Source: a virus. Taken from it: a stretch of DNA of 64,000 bases. The stretch covers positions 1 to 64,000 of IMG/VR virus record IMGVR_UViG_3300045919_000631; one strand, given 5' to 3'. The position numbers and the translations under genes are program-made. The notes beneath the pieces are model-generated. The model saw only the letters and a program-made list of their open reading frames with translations, did not search any database and had not been told where the DNA came from. This document shows, in pieces, positions 56,028 to 64,000 of the stretch; position 1 is the first letter of the stretch; each line of letters begins with the position of its first letter.

Positions 56028-57944
56028 ATAATTAGCAGTAACGTCTTTAATATAAAATGGTGAGTGGCCAGAATACCCTACACCAAATTTAAGATTCGTT
56101 GGAATTGCGCTCAACGCAAGACCGGTATTGATTGATGTTACAAGATTATATTTGTTATTTTGCAGTGCATATACATCTATCTGCTGCATATAGCGGCGAA
56201 GGCCGACACGAACAGTTCTTTCAATACTATCAAGCCCGTAAAACGTTGCAGGATTAACTGCAGCAGATGAAATGTAATTAAAGTTTGTACCTGTTCTTAA
56301 TGCAATTTGACTTGGAATTAATCCTGTCAAGCCTGTTGTAAACGCTGCTATTGAATTTTTTTGACTAAAAGCACCAGTAACGTCAAATCCAAGTGCCATA
56401 TAAATTCCAGAAATTGATGATAATGGTGTTGATGTATTATTACCAACTGTGGTTAATCCTGGTCCGCATGCGCCACCAGTTAGTGTTTGAACATTGGCAT
56501 CTATAAAGAATACACTAAAACCATAAGTACTGATTGTTGAAAATCCTGTTGACAATAAATTGAAAGTGAACCCAATTGTAAAATCATAATTTGCTTTAAA
56601 TGCTGATACAAACAACATTGAGCTGCAATACAATGGATATGTCGGTGTCGGTGTTGGAGTCGGTGTAGGGGTTGGAGTCGGTGTCGGGGTCGGTGTTGGT
56701 GGGCATGGTACAACTAACTGATCACCGTTTTGAGCCAATAGTGGATCAGATAACTCATCTGTCAGTGGGCATACAGTTGGTGTAGGTGTGACAGATGGTG
56801 TTGGAGTAGGGGTCGGTGTAGGGGTCGGGGTATTAGTAGGAGTCGGAGTAGGGGTCGGTGTTGGAGTATTAGTAGGGGTCGGTGTAGGACTTAAAGGAGG
56901 TGTAGGTGTCGGCGTGGGGGTTGGAGTCGGTGTTGGAGTATTAGTTGGAAGCGGAGTCGGTGTAGGTGTCGGAGTAGGAACAAACGGAGTCGGTGTTGGA
57001 GTATTTGTTGGTACTGGTGTTGGAGTTGGAGTTGGTGTCGGAGTACCAGGTACTGGTGTTGGGGTAGGTGTTGGGGTAGGTGTATTAGTCGGTGGTGGAA
57101 CCGGAGTCGGTGTGGGCGTTGGGGTAGGTGTACTAAATACTGGTGTTGGAGTAGGTGTTGGAGTCGGTGTATTAGTTGGAGTGGGGGTTGGAGTCGGCGT
57201 GTTTGTGGGCGTCGCTGTTGGTGTGGGAGTAGGAGTCGGGGTATTAGTAGGGGTTGGAGTCGGTGTAGGTGTCGGAGGATCGGTATTAGCTGTAAACTCT
57301 AATAGAGCATCAGATAATATTGAAACGTCGGGGTTTTGTGAAAGAGATATACTCGTTGGAGTTATTGTAAAATTAGTTTTTGGATTACTAATTGTATCTC
57401 CATTGATATTAAAATTGGAACCAAAATAGATTCCACCTGACGTCATGTTCTTAGAATCAGCTGATGTTACCCAATCACCACTTCCAATACCATTAACGTT
57501 TGTACCTGCTAAAGCTAGGCCAAGTGGACCGCCAGGAATAGAACTTGATAATGTCCAACCTCTGTATGAACCATTTTGAAAAGTTGCGGTTCCTCCAATA
57601 ATATCAATAGAAAGATTGACTATTAAAAGAGTGGAGTCGATTGATCGACCAGCTGATGCTGTTATTGCAGATTTACCTGTTGGTAAAGTAACATCAGCAA
57701 ACATTGTTGTGCTGACACCATCACCAACAATACTGCCTTGTGATACACCATCAAAGTATAAAGTATACGCAACATCAGTTGGAATAGGTGTTCCAAAAGC
57801 ATATATTTTATAACGAATTGTGCTTCCAGCGCTATACCCAACTGTCATTATAGCACCAACAATATTGTTTAATGCTTGCGATAATGTTGAGGATGATATT
57901 GTACCAATACCCTCAATATGGTCAAATGTAGCTCTTGTTGACAT
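56019..57944 (-). CDS. virion protein with long Pro-Thr repeat linker
   Basis: 641 residues: an N-terminal beta domain (about 1-225), about 180 residues of [12 protein letters not shown] repeats, a short Cys-containing insert ([20 protein letters not shown]), more PT repeats, and a C-terminal beta domain (about 455-641). PT linkers act as stiff, glycosylatable spacers in surface proteins. Likely a tail-surface or fibre protein. A GT9-like transferase is encoded nearby, which makes linker glycosylation an attractive guess. Confidence 0.72.
   Translation of the reverse strand: MSTRATFDHIEGIGTISSSTLSQALNNIVGAIMTVGYSAGSTIRYKIYAFGTPIPTDVAYTLYFDGVSQGSIVGDGVSTTMFADVTLPTGKSAITASAGRSIDSTLLIVNLSIDIIGGTATFQNGSYRGWTLSSSIPGGPLGLALAGTNVNGIGSGDWVTSADSKNMTSGGIYFGSNFNINGDTISNPKTNFTITPTSISLSQNPDVSILSDALLEFTANTDPPTPTPTPTPTNTPTPTPTPTATPTNTPTPTPTPTNTPTPTPTPTPVFSTPTPTPTPTPVPPPTNTPTPTPTPTPVPGTPTPTPTPTPVPTNTPTPTPFVPTPTPTPTPLPTNTPTPTPTPTPTPTPPLSPTPTPTNTPTPTPTPTPTNTPTPTPTPTPTPSVTPTPTVCPLTDELSDPLLAQNGDQLVVPCPPTPTPTPTPTPTPTPTPTPTYPLYCSSMLFVSAFKANYDFTIGFTFNLLSTGFSTISTYGFSVFFIDANVQTLTGGACGPGLTTVGNNTSTPLSSISGIYMALGFDVTGAFSQKNSIAAFTTGLTGLIPSQIALRTGTNFNYISSAAVNPATFYGLDSIERTVRVGLRRYMQQIDVYALQNNKYNLVTSINTGLALSAIPTNLKFGVGYSGHSPFYIKDVTANYLA
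56640..57275. repeat. Pro-Thr coding microsatellite
   Basis: Short repeats such as ggtgttggagtcggtgta run through this stretch, encoding PTPTPT on the minus strand. The plus strand reads a meaningless GVGVGV frame. Confidence 0.9.
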
Positions 57945-57945
57945 A

Positions 57946-59757
57946 TTATTCTACAATGATATTATCAAGAATAGTCTTGTTGAACAAGAACGGAAATTTA
58001 AAATACGGCAGTTGAATATCAGTAGATTTCACTTGAATGTCTGTTGAATAGTTAGGATTAAACACCAGTAAAGTCAACCCACTTGAATTGATAACTAATC
58101 CATCGTCTAAAATTCTTCGCATACTATAATTTGCTACACCTGCAACGCTAAGGATTTGCGATACTAAATCACTCAAAGATACAAGCTGACCAAGCGTGCA
58201 ATTATCTGGAGCAAAATAGTTTTGAAAGATTGTATTCACACTATTTTTAATACTGTTTGAATCTACTCTAGCATCAGATGTCTTTGTTATTACTATGAAA
58301 GTTGTCTTTGCAATATCAGGAGTTAATGTCTCGCCGGATCCGGCTAATCCTAGCGTAAATGCTGTGTATATAGGATCTTGAGGCACAAGCTCCATATTTA
58401 GAGCTTTCAACGGATTCATTGTTGATATTATCGCGTTTTTTTGTGAATTTTGTAAAAAATACTGAGTGTTACTACTATCAACACTTTGGATGCGAGGTAC
58501 AGCAAAAATATAAACGTTGTTGTCTTGTCCAGCATGTGCAAAATTTACTTCATTTGACAAAAATCTAGGATCTCCGTTTGGTGATGCTAAACCTAGGTCG
58601 TAAAAGTATTTAATATAATTCTCTATAAATGAGTTATTATTAACTGCCTTAACATCAATTACAATGTTTGAAAAATTCTTTGATATAAAAGTCTTAAAAT
58701 CATCAGATGTCAGTAAACGATTTTGGCTAAAAAACGTCTTCGGAGAGTTTACTCTAATTTCATCAACTGTCTCTTTTTCTCTTGAAGATGAAGATGCGAG
58801 ATTATTTGAAAAGCTTATATTAGTTGCAAGATTAACGGAGATATAATTTAGTGTTGATGAAAATACGTCTGCAGATATCTTATTGAACTGAGGAGACTGA
58901 AAGAAATTAATTGTTTGGCCGTTTAATTGATTGGCTGATATAACACCAGATGCACCATCGCTTTGGAGATAATAAACATAAACTTGGTCATTTGTATTTA
59001 ATTTTTTGCCAAATACTCCGTTACCAAATTTAATTTCATAAAACTCGTTTTCGTTCAATCTAAGCTCATATTTTAAAGCATCTCCAGATTCTAAAAATAA
59101 AGAACTTGTCGGCACATACTCATTATATTTACCAGTTGTTGCATCAAGCACATATACTCCAAACCCTCCATCAATAAATAGTGGATTATTGGTTACAGTG
59201 TCTTTAACGACGACAGTTACTGTTTCCCAATTTTCACCTGTTGCAAACTGCGCAGGATACTCAATCCATTTGCCTTGTTTTAATAAATTTTCTTCATATA
59301 GCGTTGCCAGGTCTTCAGTTCCTGATAATGTCTTGCTGAAAGTTATATCGGATGGGAAAGAAAAATATATACCATTAACATCAAAAAACGAATATCTCGG
59401 GAGTGTGTATATACCAGTAGGAATATCTGATCCCGCTGTTGCCTCAAACGCTAAAAGCCCTGTTTGAAAACCTGTTGGCTTATAATTCATAAGCTTTACA
59501 AGTTTGTTCATATTCTCATATAAAGCTGCTTGGTCAAATTGAGCCTCTGCTCCTGTATTATTAAGATAGAACAAAAGATAGTGATAACTTAGTGCTATAA
59601 CATCCATTATAGCGCTGATATTACTCCCTTCAAAATTTTGATCAGTAAAGACCCCACCTTGCGTTAGCCTGTCTCTAATTAAACTTTTGAGCGTAAGTGC
59701 ATCAAAGGTTGCGTAACCGTTGCGTGGTAGTGTGAGATCTGTGAAAGTTGTTGCCAT
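57946..59757 (-). CDS. baseplate wedge protein, T4 gp6-like
   Basis: 603 residues (T4 gp6 is about 660). The N-terminus has the characteristic layout: [20 protein letters not shown], then [20 protein letters not shown], then [20 protein letters not shown]. This is a hallmark of gp6/Baseplate_J-type wedge proteins. It bridges baseplate wedges. Adjacent to the gp25-like gene, as in T4. Confidence 0.88.
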   Translation of the reverse strand: MATTFTDLTLPRNGYATFDALTLKSLIRDRLTQGGVFTDQNFEGSNISAIMDVIALSYHYLLFYLNNTGAEAQFDQAALYENMNKLVKLMNYKPTGFQTGLLAFEATAGSDIPTGIYTLPRYSFFDVNGIYFSFPSDITFSKTLSGTEDLATLYEENLLKQGKWIEYPAQFATGENWETVTVVVKDTVTNNPLFIDGGFGVYVLDATTGKYNEYVPTSSLFLESGDALKYELRLNENEFYEIKFGNGVFGKKLNTNDQVYVYYLQSDGASGVISANQLNGQTINFFQSPQFNKISADVFSSTLNYISVNLATNISFSNNLASSSSREKETVDEIRVNSPKTFFSQNRLLTSDDFKTFISKNFSNIVIDVKAVNNNSFIENYIKYFYDLGLASPNGDPRFLSNEVNFAHAGQDNNVYIFAVPRIQSVDSSNTQYFLQNSQKNAIISTMNPLKALNMELVPQDPIYTAFTLGLAGSGETLTPDIAKTTFIVITKTSDARVDSNSIKNSVNTIFQNYFAPDNCTLGQLVSLSDLVSQILSVAGVANYSMRRILDDGLVINSSGLTLLVFNPNYSTDIQVKSTDIQLPYFKFPFLFNKTILDNIIVE

Positions 59758-59760
59758 TTG

Positions 59761-60240
59761 TTAATTTTTGAAGAAGCCTGTTTTATCTAAAGTACCTTTA
59801 AAGCTTACTTGCTCAGTACTAAAAGAAGGGACACTTATATTAAAAGTTATTGTATATGATTGATTTTCTGAGTCAGGAGAAACATCAATGTTAATTATAT
59901 TTACACGTGGTTCAAATTTTTGAACATTTTCAAATATTGTCGTACCTATGATTCGAGCCCGTGCGTCACTTACTGGAGCAAATAAAATATCTCCAAAATT
60001 AGCACCAAAAATGGGATTTAAGGGTTTTTGTCCAGGCGATGTTGTTATTATATTAATAATGCTGTTAAATATTGCACCGAGGTTGTTATTTACAATTACA
60101 TCTGTTACTTGCTGCTTCTTATAAAGTTGATTGTTAAATGTTAGCCCTAATGTTAAATCAAGCTGCAAATCTGTATAAGTCTTAGCATTGCCTCTGCTAG
60201 GATTTATATTGTTTAAGATATCGAGCTTTAGGTTAGCCAT
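59761..60240 (-). CDS. baseplate wedge protein, GPW/gp25-like
   Basis: 159 residues. QLDLTLGLTFN (about 26-36), NPIFGANFGDILF (about 75-87) and PRVNIINIDVSPDS (about 110-123) fit the gp25-like fold. It sits at the start of sheath polymerisation in T4-like tails and may keep a lysozyme-like fold without activity. Its stop lies 3 nt before the gp6-like start. Confidence 0.88.
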   Translation of the reverse strand: MANLKLDILNNINPSRGNAKTYTDLQLDLTLGLTFNNQLYKKQQVTDVIVNNNLGAIFNSIINIITTSPGQKPLNPIFGANFGDILFAPVSDARARIIGTTIFENVQKFEPRVNIINIDVSPDSENQSYTITFNISVPSFSTEQVSFKGTLDKTGFFKN

Positions 60241-60282
60241 GGCATAATTATTTAGGCCTAGAACAGAAAATCACAAAGAGAG

Positions 60283-60290
60283 ACTAAATA
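60283..60290 (+). promoter_or_regulatory. late-type promoter box ACTAAATA
   Basis: 6 nt before the ATG at 60297; one mismatch to the usual box. Confidence 0.45.
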
Positions 60291-60296
60291 ATGATA

Positions 60297-60890
60297 ATGC
60301 AACGTAAATTTTTAACTTTGGTCGAGAACTCAATAGCTCGCTTTAGCAATGGCGGGTTTCTAGTGGGTGATGTTGTTAAATTTGCTCCTAGTTTTAAGAG
60401 CAAAGAGTCCTTTAAAGAGCTTACCGATGATGTCAAAAAGTATATTACAGACTTCATGAAGACTGATAAGCCTTTACGTGTTGTTGATATCGTCACAAGC
60501 AAATTAACACCTGGACCAGGCAACAGCGATAATCGCGGTGCAAAGTTTTCTGTCGTGCTAGCAACCGAATTAGCGCCAGGTAGTTTTGATTTACAGAACA
60601 AAGTTACAGTGCCAGGTGATTTGTTAATTGCTGACAACCCATATCCAAATTTACCTCCAATTGCAAATAGTCTCCGTAAAAAAGAGAAAATTAATTTAAA
60701 GCCAGTAAAACCTGAAGAGGATGAAGAGGTTGTCAACGCACCATATGACCAAACTCTTCAGAGTCAAATTGGAGACACTGTAAAACGTGGAGACCGGTCA
60801 CTTGGAAATGTTAATGTTAAGATCCCATCCAAGTCGGTCAAAACGCCGATGACTGCAGGTAGCTATACTAAGATGTATGTTGGTGGCTAA
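60297..60890 (+). CDS. conserved T4-like-phage hypothetical protein
   Basis: 197 residues from MQRKFLTLVENSIARFSNGG; an in-frame ATG two codons earlier (60291) is possible. The N-terminal GGFLVGDVVKF segment is like conserved hypothetical proteins of cyanophages and other T4 relatives. Function unknown. Convergent with the clamp loader gene. Confidence 0.7.
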   Translation: MQRKFLTLVENSIARFSNGGFLVGDVVKFAPSFKSKESFKELTDDVKKYITDFMKTDKPLRVVDIVTSKLTPGPGNSDNRGAKFSVVLATELAPGSFDLQNKVTVPGDLLIADNPYPNLPPIANSLRKKEKINLKPVKPEEDEEVVNAPYDQTLQSQIGDTVKRGDRSLGNVNVKIPSKSVKTPMTAGSYTKMYVGG

Positions 60891-61807
60891 GCCAACTTTT
60901 GTAGAGCTAACATACAAGCAAAAGAATTAATTTCTTTGTCAGCCACAAAAACATCTCTATAAAGATGTTCACTAATAACTGAGATCAAATCAGGTTTAAT
61001 AACTGAATTAATTTTGCTATCATTGTAAATGAAGTTCAAAAATTGGCGAAGTAGGCTGCTATAATCACCTTGAAACCTTGATTCGTTTTCAATTAAAAAC
61101 TTTCTTAGCTCTAGAGCTTTCTTATCCGCTAAGAACTTCCAAACACTAGCAAGCATTTCTGTATCTCCTATTTCGTTTGAAAGATTTAGAGTGCCGCTAA
61201 CGCTATATCTTTGCAAACCACTGAGAACCTTGCGAATATCAGGGTAACAGTTTTTAATGTATTGGACAAGCAATCTCTTTTGACTTTCAGGGATTACTAT
61301 TTTCTCTTTGTTAAGAACATCGACTGCACGTGATAAAACACCTTGAATTGGTGGAGTTAAATCGAATGCTTGAGCTCTGCTTTGCAAGGCTAACATTATC
61401 TTATGTTTAAAATTAGCTGTAAAGATAAAGCGTGTAAAGTTCTGATACTCCTCAACAGTATTGCGAAGTGCTCGTTGTGCGTCAATTGATAGCCCATCAC
61501 ATTCATCTAATATAACAACTTTTAATGCGCCATCAATGCTTTTTGTCTGAGCGAAGTTAGTTACCTTGTTTCTAATCGTATCGATGCCATTTTCATCAGA
61601 AGCGTTAATATAAAGATACTGGCATTTGAGTATGTCTTGAACAATAACTCGTGCAAGTGTTGTCTTACCAATACCTGACGGACCCACAAAGATAAAATGT
61701 GGTATGTCACCTTTTAACGAAGAGAAATATGCTCTATTATCTGGAGATAAAATAATATCATTAAGCGTTTTAGGCTTATGACGTTCTTGCCATAATGTTT
61801 CGAACAT
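60887..61807 (-). CDS. sliding-clamp loader large subunit, T4 gp44-like
   Basis: 306 residues from MFETLWQERHKPKTL; an upstream in-frame start at 61831 would overlap the dUTPase gene. Walker A is VGPSGIGKTTLA (41-52) and Walker B is VVILDECDG (about 101-109). LQSRAQAFDL carries the SRC-like motif, with Ala in place of Cys. It loads the replication clamp with the gp62-type partner. Confidence 0.88.
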   Translation of the reverse strand: MFETLWQERHKPKTLNDIILSPDNRAYFSSLKGDIPHFIFVGPSGIGKTTLARVIVQDILKCQYLYINASDENGIDTIRNKVTNFAQTKSIDGALKVVILDECDGLSIDAQRALRNTVEEYQNFTRFIFTANFKHKIMLALQSRAQAFDLTPPIQGVLSRAVDVLNKEKIVIPESQKRLLVQYIKNCYPDIRKVLSGLQRYSVSGTLNLSNEIGDTEMLASVWKFLADKKALELRKFLIENESRFQGDYSSLLRQFLNFIYNDSKINSVIKPDLISVISEHLYRDVFVADKEINSFACMLALQKLA

Positions 61808-61808
61808 A

Positions 61809-62267
61809 TTATTTCTTATCTGATGATCCAAAACCTTTTTCGCCTCGAGCTGTTTCAGTTACTTCAGTTGCCCAATCAACGTTGGCCTGGATTAGTGGGT
61901 ATACAATAATTTGTGCAATTTTATTGCCTTTTGTCACTTGATATGGAATATCACTTTGATTATACAACTTAATGCCCATATTTCCGCGATATGGATTATC
62001 TATAATTCCAAAATGTGGCTGTACTCCAAACTTAAATCCAAGACCTGAACGGCCTTCTACGCGAAACCAATAACCTGGTGTGATATACGCCAGTTGCAGG
62101 CCGACATCAACGATACCACTTCCTCTTGCATCAATAAGTTTGTCTTCTACTGCAACTAAATCCAATCCACTATCTCCGATATATGGGTCTGAATGATTAT
62201 AAGCAGGGAGCATTGCATCTGGATGTGTCTTTACGAATTTAATTGTTACTGGAAACATATATTTCAC
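61809..62267 (-). CDS. dut: dUTPase (trimeric Dut type)
   Basis: 152 residues. All five motifs are present: DSGLDLVA (about 30-37), DVGLQLAY, GRSGLGFKFGV (about 73-83), IIDNPYRGNMG (about 88-98) and the C-terminal GEKGFGSSDKK. Hydrolyses dUTP to dUMP, keeping uracil out of DNA. One base from the clamp loader start. Confidence 0.92.
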   Translation of the reverse strand: MKYMFPVTIKFVKTHPDAMLPAYNHSDPYIGDSGLDLVAVEDKLIDARGSGIVDVGLQLAYITPGYWFRVEGRSGLGFKFGVQPHFGIIDNPYRGNMGIKLYNQSDIPYQVTKGNKIAQIIVYPLIQANVDWATEVTETARGEKGFGSSDKK

Positions 62268-62317
62268 ATTATAGAAGTTAGAACTATTAAATCAAGAAGA
62301 TATAATAAGTAATTAAG

Positions 62318-62812
62318 ATGGAAGCACAAAACAAAGATATCAGTAATACCAATATTAGCGATACCGTTAATCAGCTTGTGGCTCAACTTCAGGCACCAGC
62401 TGGGAGAAAAGATGAAAAAGAGTTCTCTCTTAAAAGAGAAGAGCTTGAAGACTTTATTATTCAGCAATCAGGGCAACTTGTAAAAGGGAGTGTTGAATTT
62501 ATTGAAGAGCTAAAAGAAATGCTCGTTTCTGCCCCAGAGGCAAAAGACGTTGAAGCTTTGTCTAAGTATGTCGCAGCTACTGCAGCAGCTATAGAGAGTT
62601 TAAATAAAGTTTACACTGCTAATAAGACTGAAGCTTTAAAGATAAAACTCAAAAACATGGATATTGAGAGTAAGAAGCAGCTACAATCAGCAGATATTGG
62701 AAGCCGACTTGTTATGAATAGAGAAGAAATTCTTAAACGGCTTATTGATGATGCAAAGCTTATTGAAGCAGAGGTTACGACAGTATCTCCATCGTTGACT
62801 TCTCGATCTTAA
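62318..62812 (+). CDS. probable terminase small subunit-like protein
   Basis: 164 residues, helical. EALSKYVAATAAAIESLNKV (about 87-106), followed by Lys-rich helices, resembles the central helical hairpin of T4 gp16-type small terminase subunits. Moderate resemblance only; it could be another coiled-coil protein. Ends inside the next convergent gene. Confidence 0.5.
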   Translation: MEAQNKDISNTNISDTVNQLVAQLQAPAGRKDEKEFSLKREELEDFIIQQSGQLVKGSVEFIEELKEMLVSAPEAKDVEALSKYVAATAAAIESLNKVYTANKTEALKIKLKNMDIESKKQLQSADIGSRLVMNREEILKRLIDDAKLIEAEVTTVSPSLTSRS

Positions 62813-63662
62813 CAATTTCGTCTTTAAACGCATCAACTTTTACCTGCAGATGTTCCATATCAGTCAAGGTAAACTTAAAAAGAATTGCTTTGCGGTTAGG
62901 GTCTAAATCTTTTGGATTTATTTGTTTGAAGAAAGATATGAAATCGCTCAAGTCACCGAGAACACTCTTGAGTAAATTTAGTATCTGTAGCTGATTTACA
63001 ATTGCTCGATTATAATATAGGATATCAGTTACTAAATTAGTGCCATGAGCTGTTTTAGCTGTGTTCACATTTACATCAACTTGCAAGCCACTAAGACCAC
63101 GCTTTAAAAGGGTGTCAGTATAGTAACTAAATGTTTTTAGCACCTTTAATTCATTTTGAGAAATTTTGTTATATAGTGATGCTGATATTCCGACCGGTAA
63201 AAAATATTGTTTACTGTATGTATCGTAGTATGGAGATGTGTTATTATCAAGCACACATATAGTATTTGCTATATCCCCTGTATCATCAGAAAATTGTTTG
63301 AAATAGACGTTATTGTTGATAGCTGACTGAACACGAACCTGGAACTGTTCAGACATTGCAAAATATTTCTCAATGAAAAATAATTTAAACGAATCATCAA
63401 GCTGTTTTTCACCGGCGGGATTTCCAAAAGCATCAAAATTAGGAACAGTGAAATTGGCATCGTTTAATGTTGCAAATAAGCCACCAACTGAACTCAACAT
63501 ATCATAGGAACTATTAGCTTTAGCAAACTCAATGCACTGATTAATTTCAGCAATATATGTTCCCATAGCTGAAAGTATGTTGGTGCTTGAGTTGTAAAAG
63601 GAAATGCTAGTTGCTTCTACAATATTAACGTAGTCAGGAAGAAGTGTTTGCTTATAGGACAT
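62775..63662 (-). CDS. hypothetical virion protein
   Basis: 295 residues, helical with many aromatic residues; the C-terminus (KVDAFKDEIVKIEKSTMEIL) is a coiled coil. No family recognised. Starts 11 nt inside the following partial gene, so co-translated with it. Probably tail or baseplate related by position. Confidence 0.65.
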   Translation of the reverse strand: MSYKQTLLPDYVNIVEATSISFYNSSTNILSAMGTYIAEINQCIEFAKANSSYDMLSSVGGLFATLNDANFTVPNFDAFGNPAGEKQLDDSFKLFFIEKYFAMSEQFQVRVQSAINNNVYFKQFSDDTGDIANTICVLDNNTSPYYDTYSKQYFLPVGISASLYNKISQNELKVLKTFSYYTDTLLKRGLSGLQVDVNVNTAKTAHGTNLVTDILYYNRAIVNQLQILNLLKSVLGDLSDFISFFKQINPKDLDPNRKAILFKFTLTDMEHLQVKVDAFKDEIVKIEKSTMEILS

Positions 63663-64000
63663 TTTCGTTAAATTTAAGATCTGTGAAGTCGTACGTTTTT
63701 ACTGCAATAATTTTGTTAACAAAATCAGTGTCATCAATAAAATGATATTCAATACCAATTATATAATATATTCCAAGGAACTTATTATCGAAATCGTTGT
63801 CGATGTATTCACCTCTACGATCAACGCTAATAAATTTGCTAGTGTCTCTATGCATTGATCCACCAACAATTATTTCTACACCTAGGTTTAAAGCTAAAGC
63901 ATCTCTTAATAACTGATTTCGGCCAAATGATAAATGTGAATATGATTCAAATTTTGGGTATGTTGCAAAAACATTTTTAGAAGCATAATTTAACTTTTGA
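63652..64000 (-). CDS. hypothetical protein, partial
   Basis: Open through the right edge of the window; 115 C-terminal residues are visible. GVEIIVGGSMHRDTSKFISV lies near the middle. An in-frame ATG at 63855 is internal rather than the start. Probable baseplate or tail component; family not recognised. Confidence 0.65.
   Translation of the reverse strand, partial: QKLNYASKNVFATYPKFESYSHLSFGRNQLLRDALALNLGVEIIVGGSMHRDTSKFISVDRRGEYIDNDFDNKFLGIYYIIGIEYHFIDDTDFVNKIIAVKTYDFTDLKFNENVL

Noticed and set aside
56788-57429. Plus-strand ORF of Gly-Val repeats
   Set aside because: Antisense shadow of the Pro-Thr repeat in the minus-strand virion protein.

Overview
The window is part of a large tailed-phage genome of the contractile-tail, T4-like type. 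The virion evidence is a gp6-like baseplate wedge protein (57946..59757), a GPW/gp25-like baseplate protein (59761..60240), a tail-collar protein (51160..51816) and several very long fibre or adhesin proteins. A sliding-clamp loader ATPase and a dUTPase sit nearby. The host is probably Gram-negative: the phage encodes a signal-peptide outer-membrane barrel, a lipoprotein and a small protein ending in a PEP-CTERM sorting signal. The exact host cannot be read from the sequence; the PEP-CTERM tail suggests a host with an exosortase system, such as Verrucomicrobiota or some Proteobacteria.

Layout. Bases 1..12000 (minus strand) hold short accessory operons: a DNA-ligase-like N-terminus, an SPFH membrane protein, a four-gene NAD+-related operon (PRPP-synthetase family, deoxyribosyltransferase-like, NADAR, NAMPT family), a metallophosphoesterase, and a heme oxygenase/bilin reductase pair. 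Bases 12000..27000 (minus) hold an RNA island with 32 recognisable tRNA genes; a 33rd lies at 31512. Together they cover all 20 amino acids. The island also holds a tmRNA, several unidentified structured or tRNA-like segments, three endonuclease genes, a glycosyltransferase operon, phosphatases and small envelope proteins. Bases 27000..33450 hold small genes, an HNH nuclease, a metallopeptidase-like protein and a RadA/KaiC-like ATPase. Bases 33500..64000 are mainly virion structural genes, plus strand up to 56 kb and then mixed.

Expression. Two promoter-like patterns recur. Class 1 is GGAA(C/A), exactly 5 nt, then a TAtAAT-like -10 box; I found 18 copies, all on the minus strand, upstream of leading accessory genes and of the tmRNA. 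Class 2 is (T/A)(A/T)TAAATA, close to the T4 late promoter; in ten cases it lies exactly 5 nt before an ATG or GTG. In both classes the start codon falls at or within a few bases of the expected transcription start. Many mRNAs should therefore be leaderless or nearly so, with downstream genes coupled by ATGA overlaps.

Points of most interest: the NAD+ operon, which resembles the known NARP1 anti-defence pair with two extra genes; the tmRNA, whose apparent tag lacks the usual hydrophobic Ala-Ala degron; the promoter architecture; a shared N-terminal motif in several otherwise unrelated small proteins; interleaved or permuted-looking tRNA loci; and ORFs whose stop codons lie inside the next tRNA gene.
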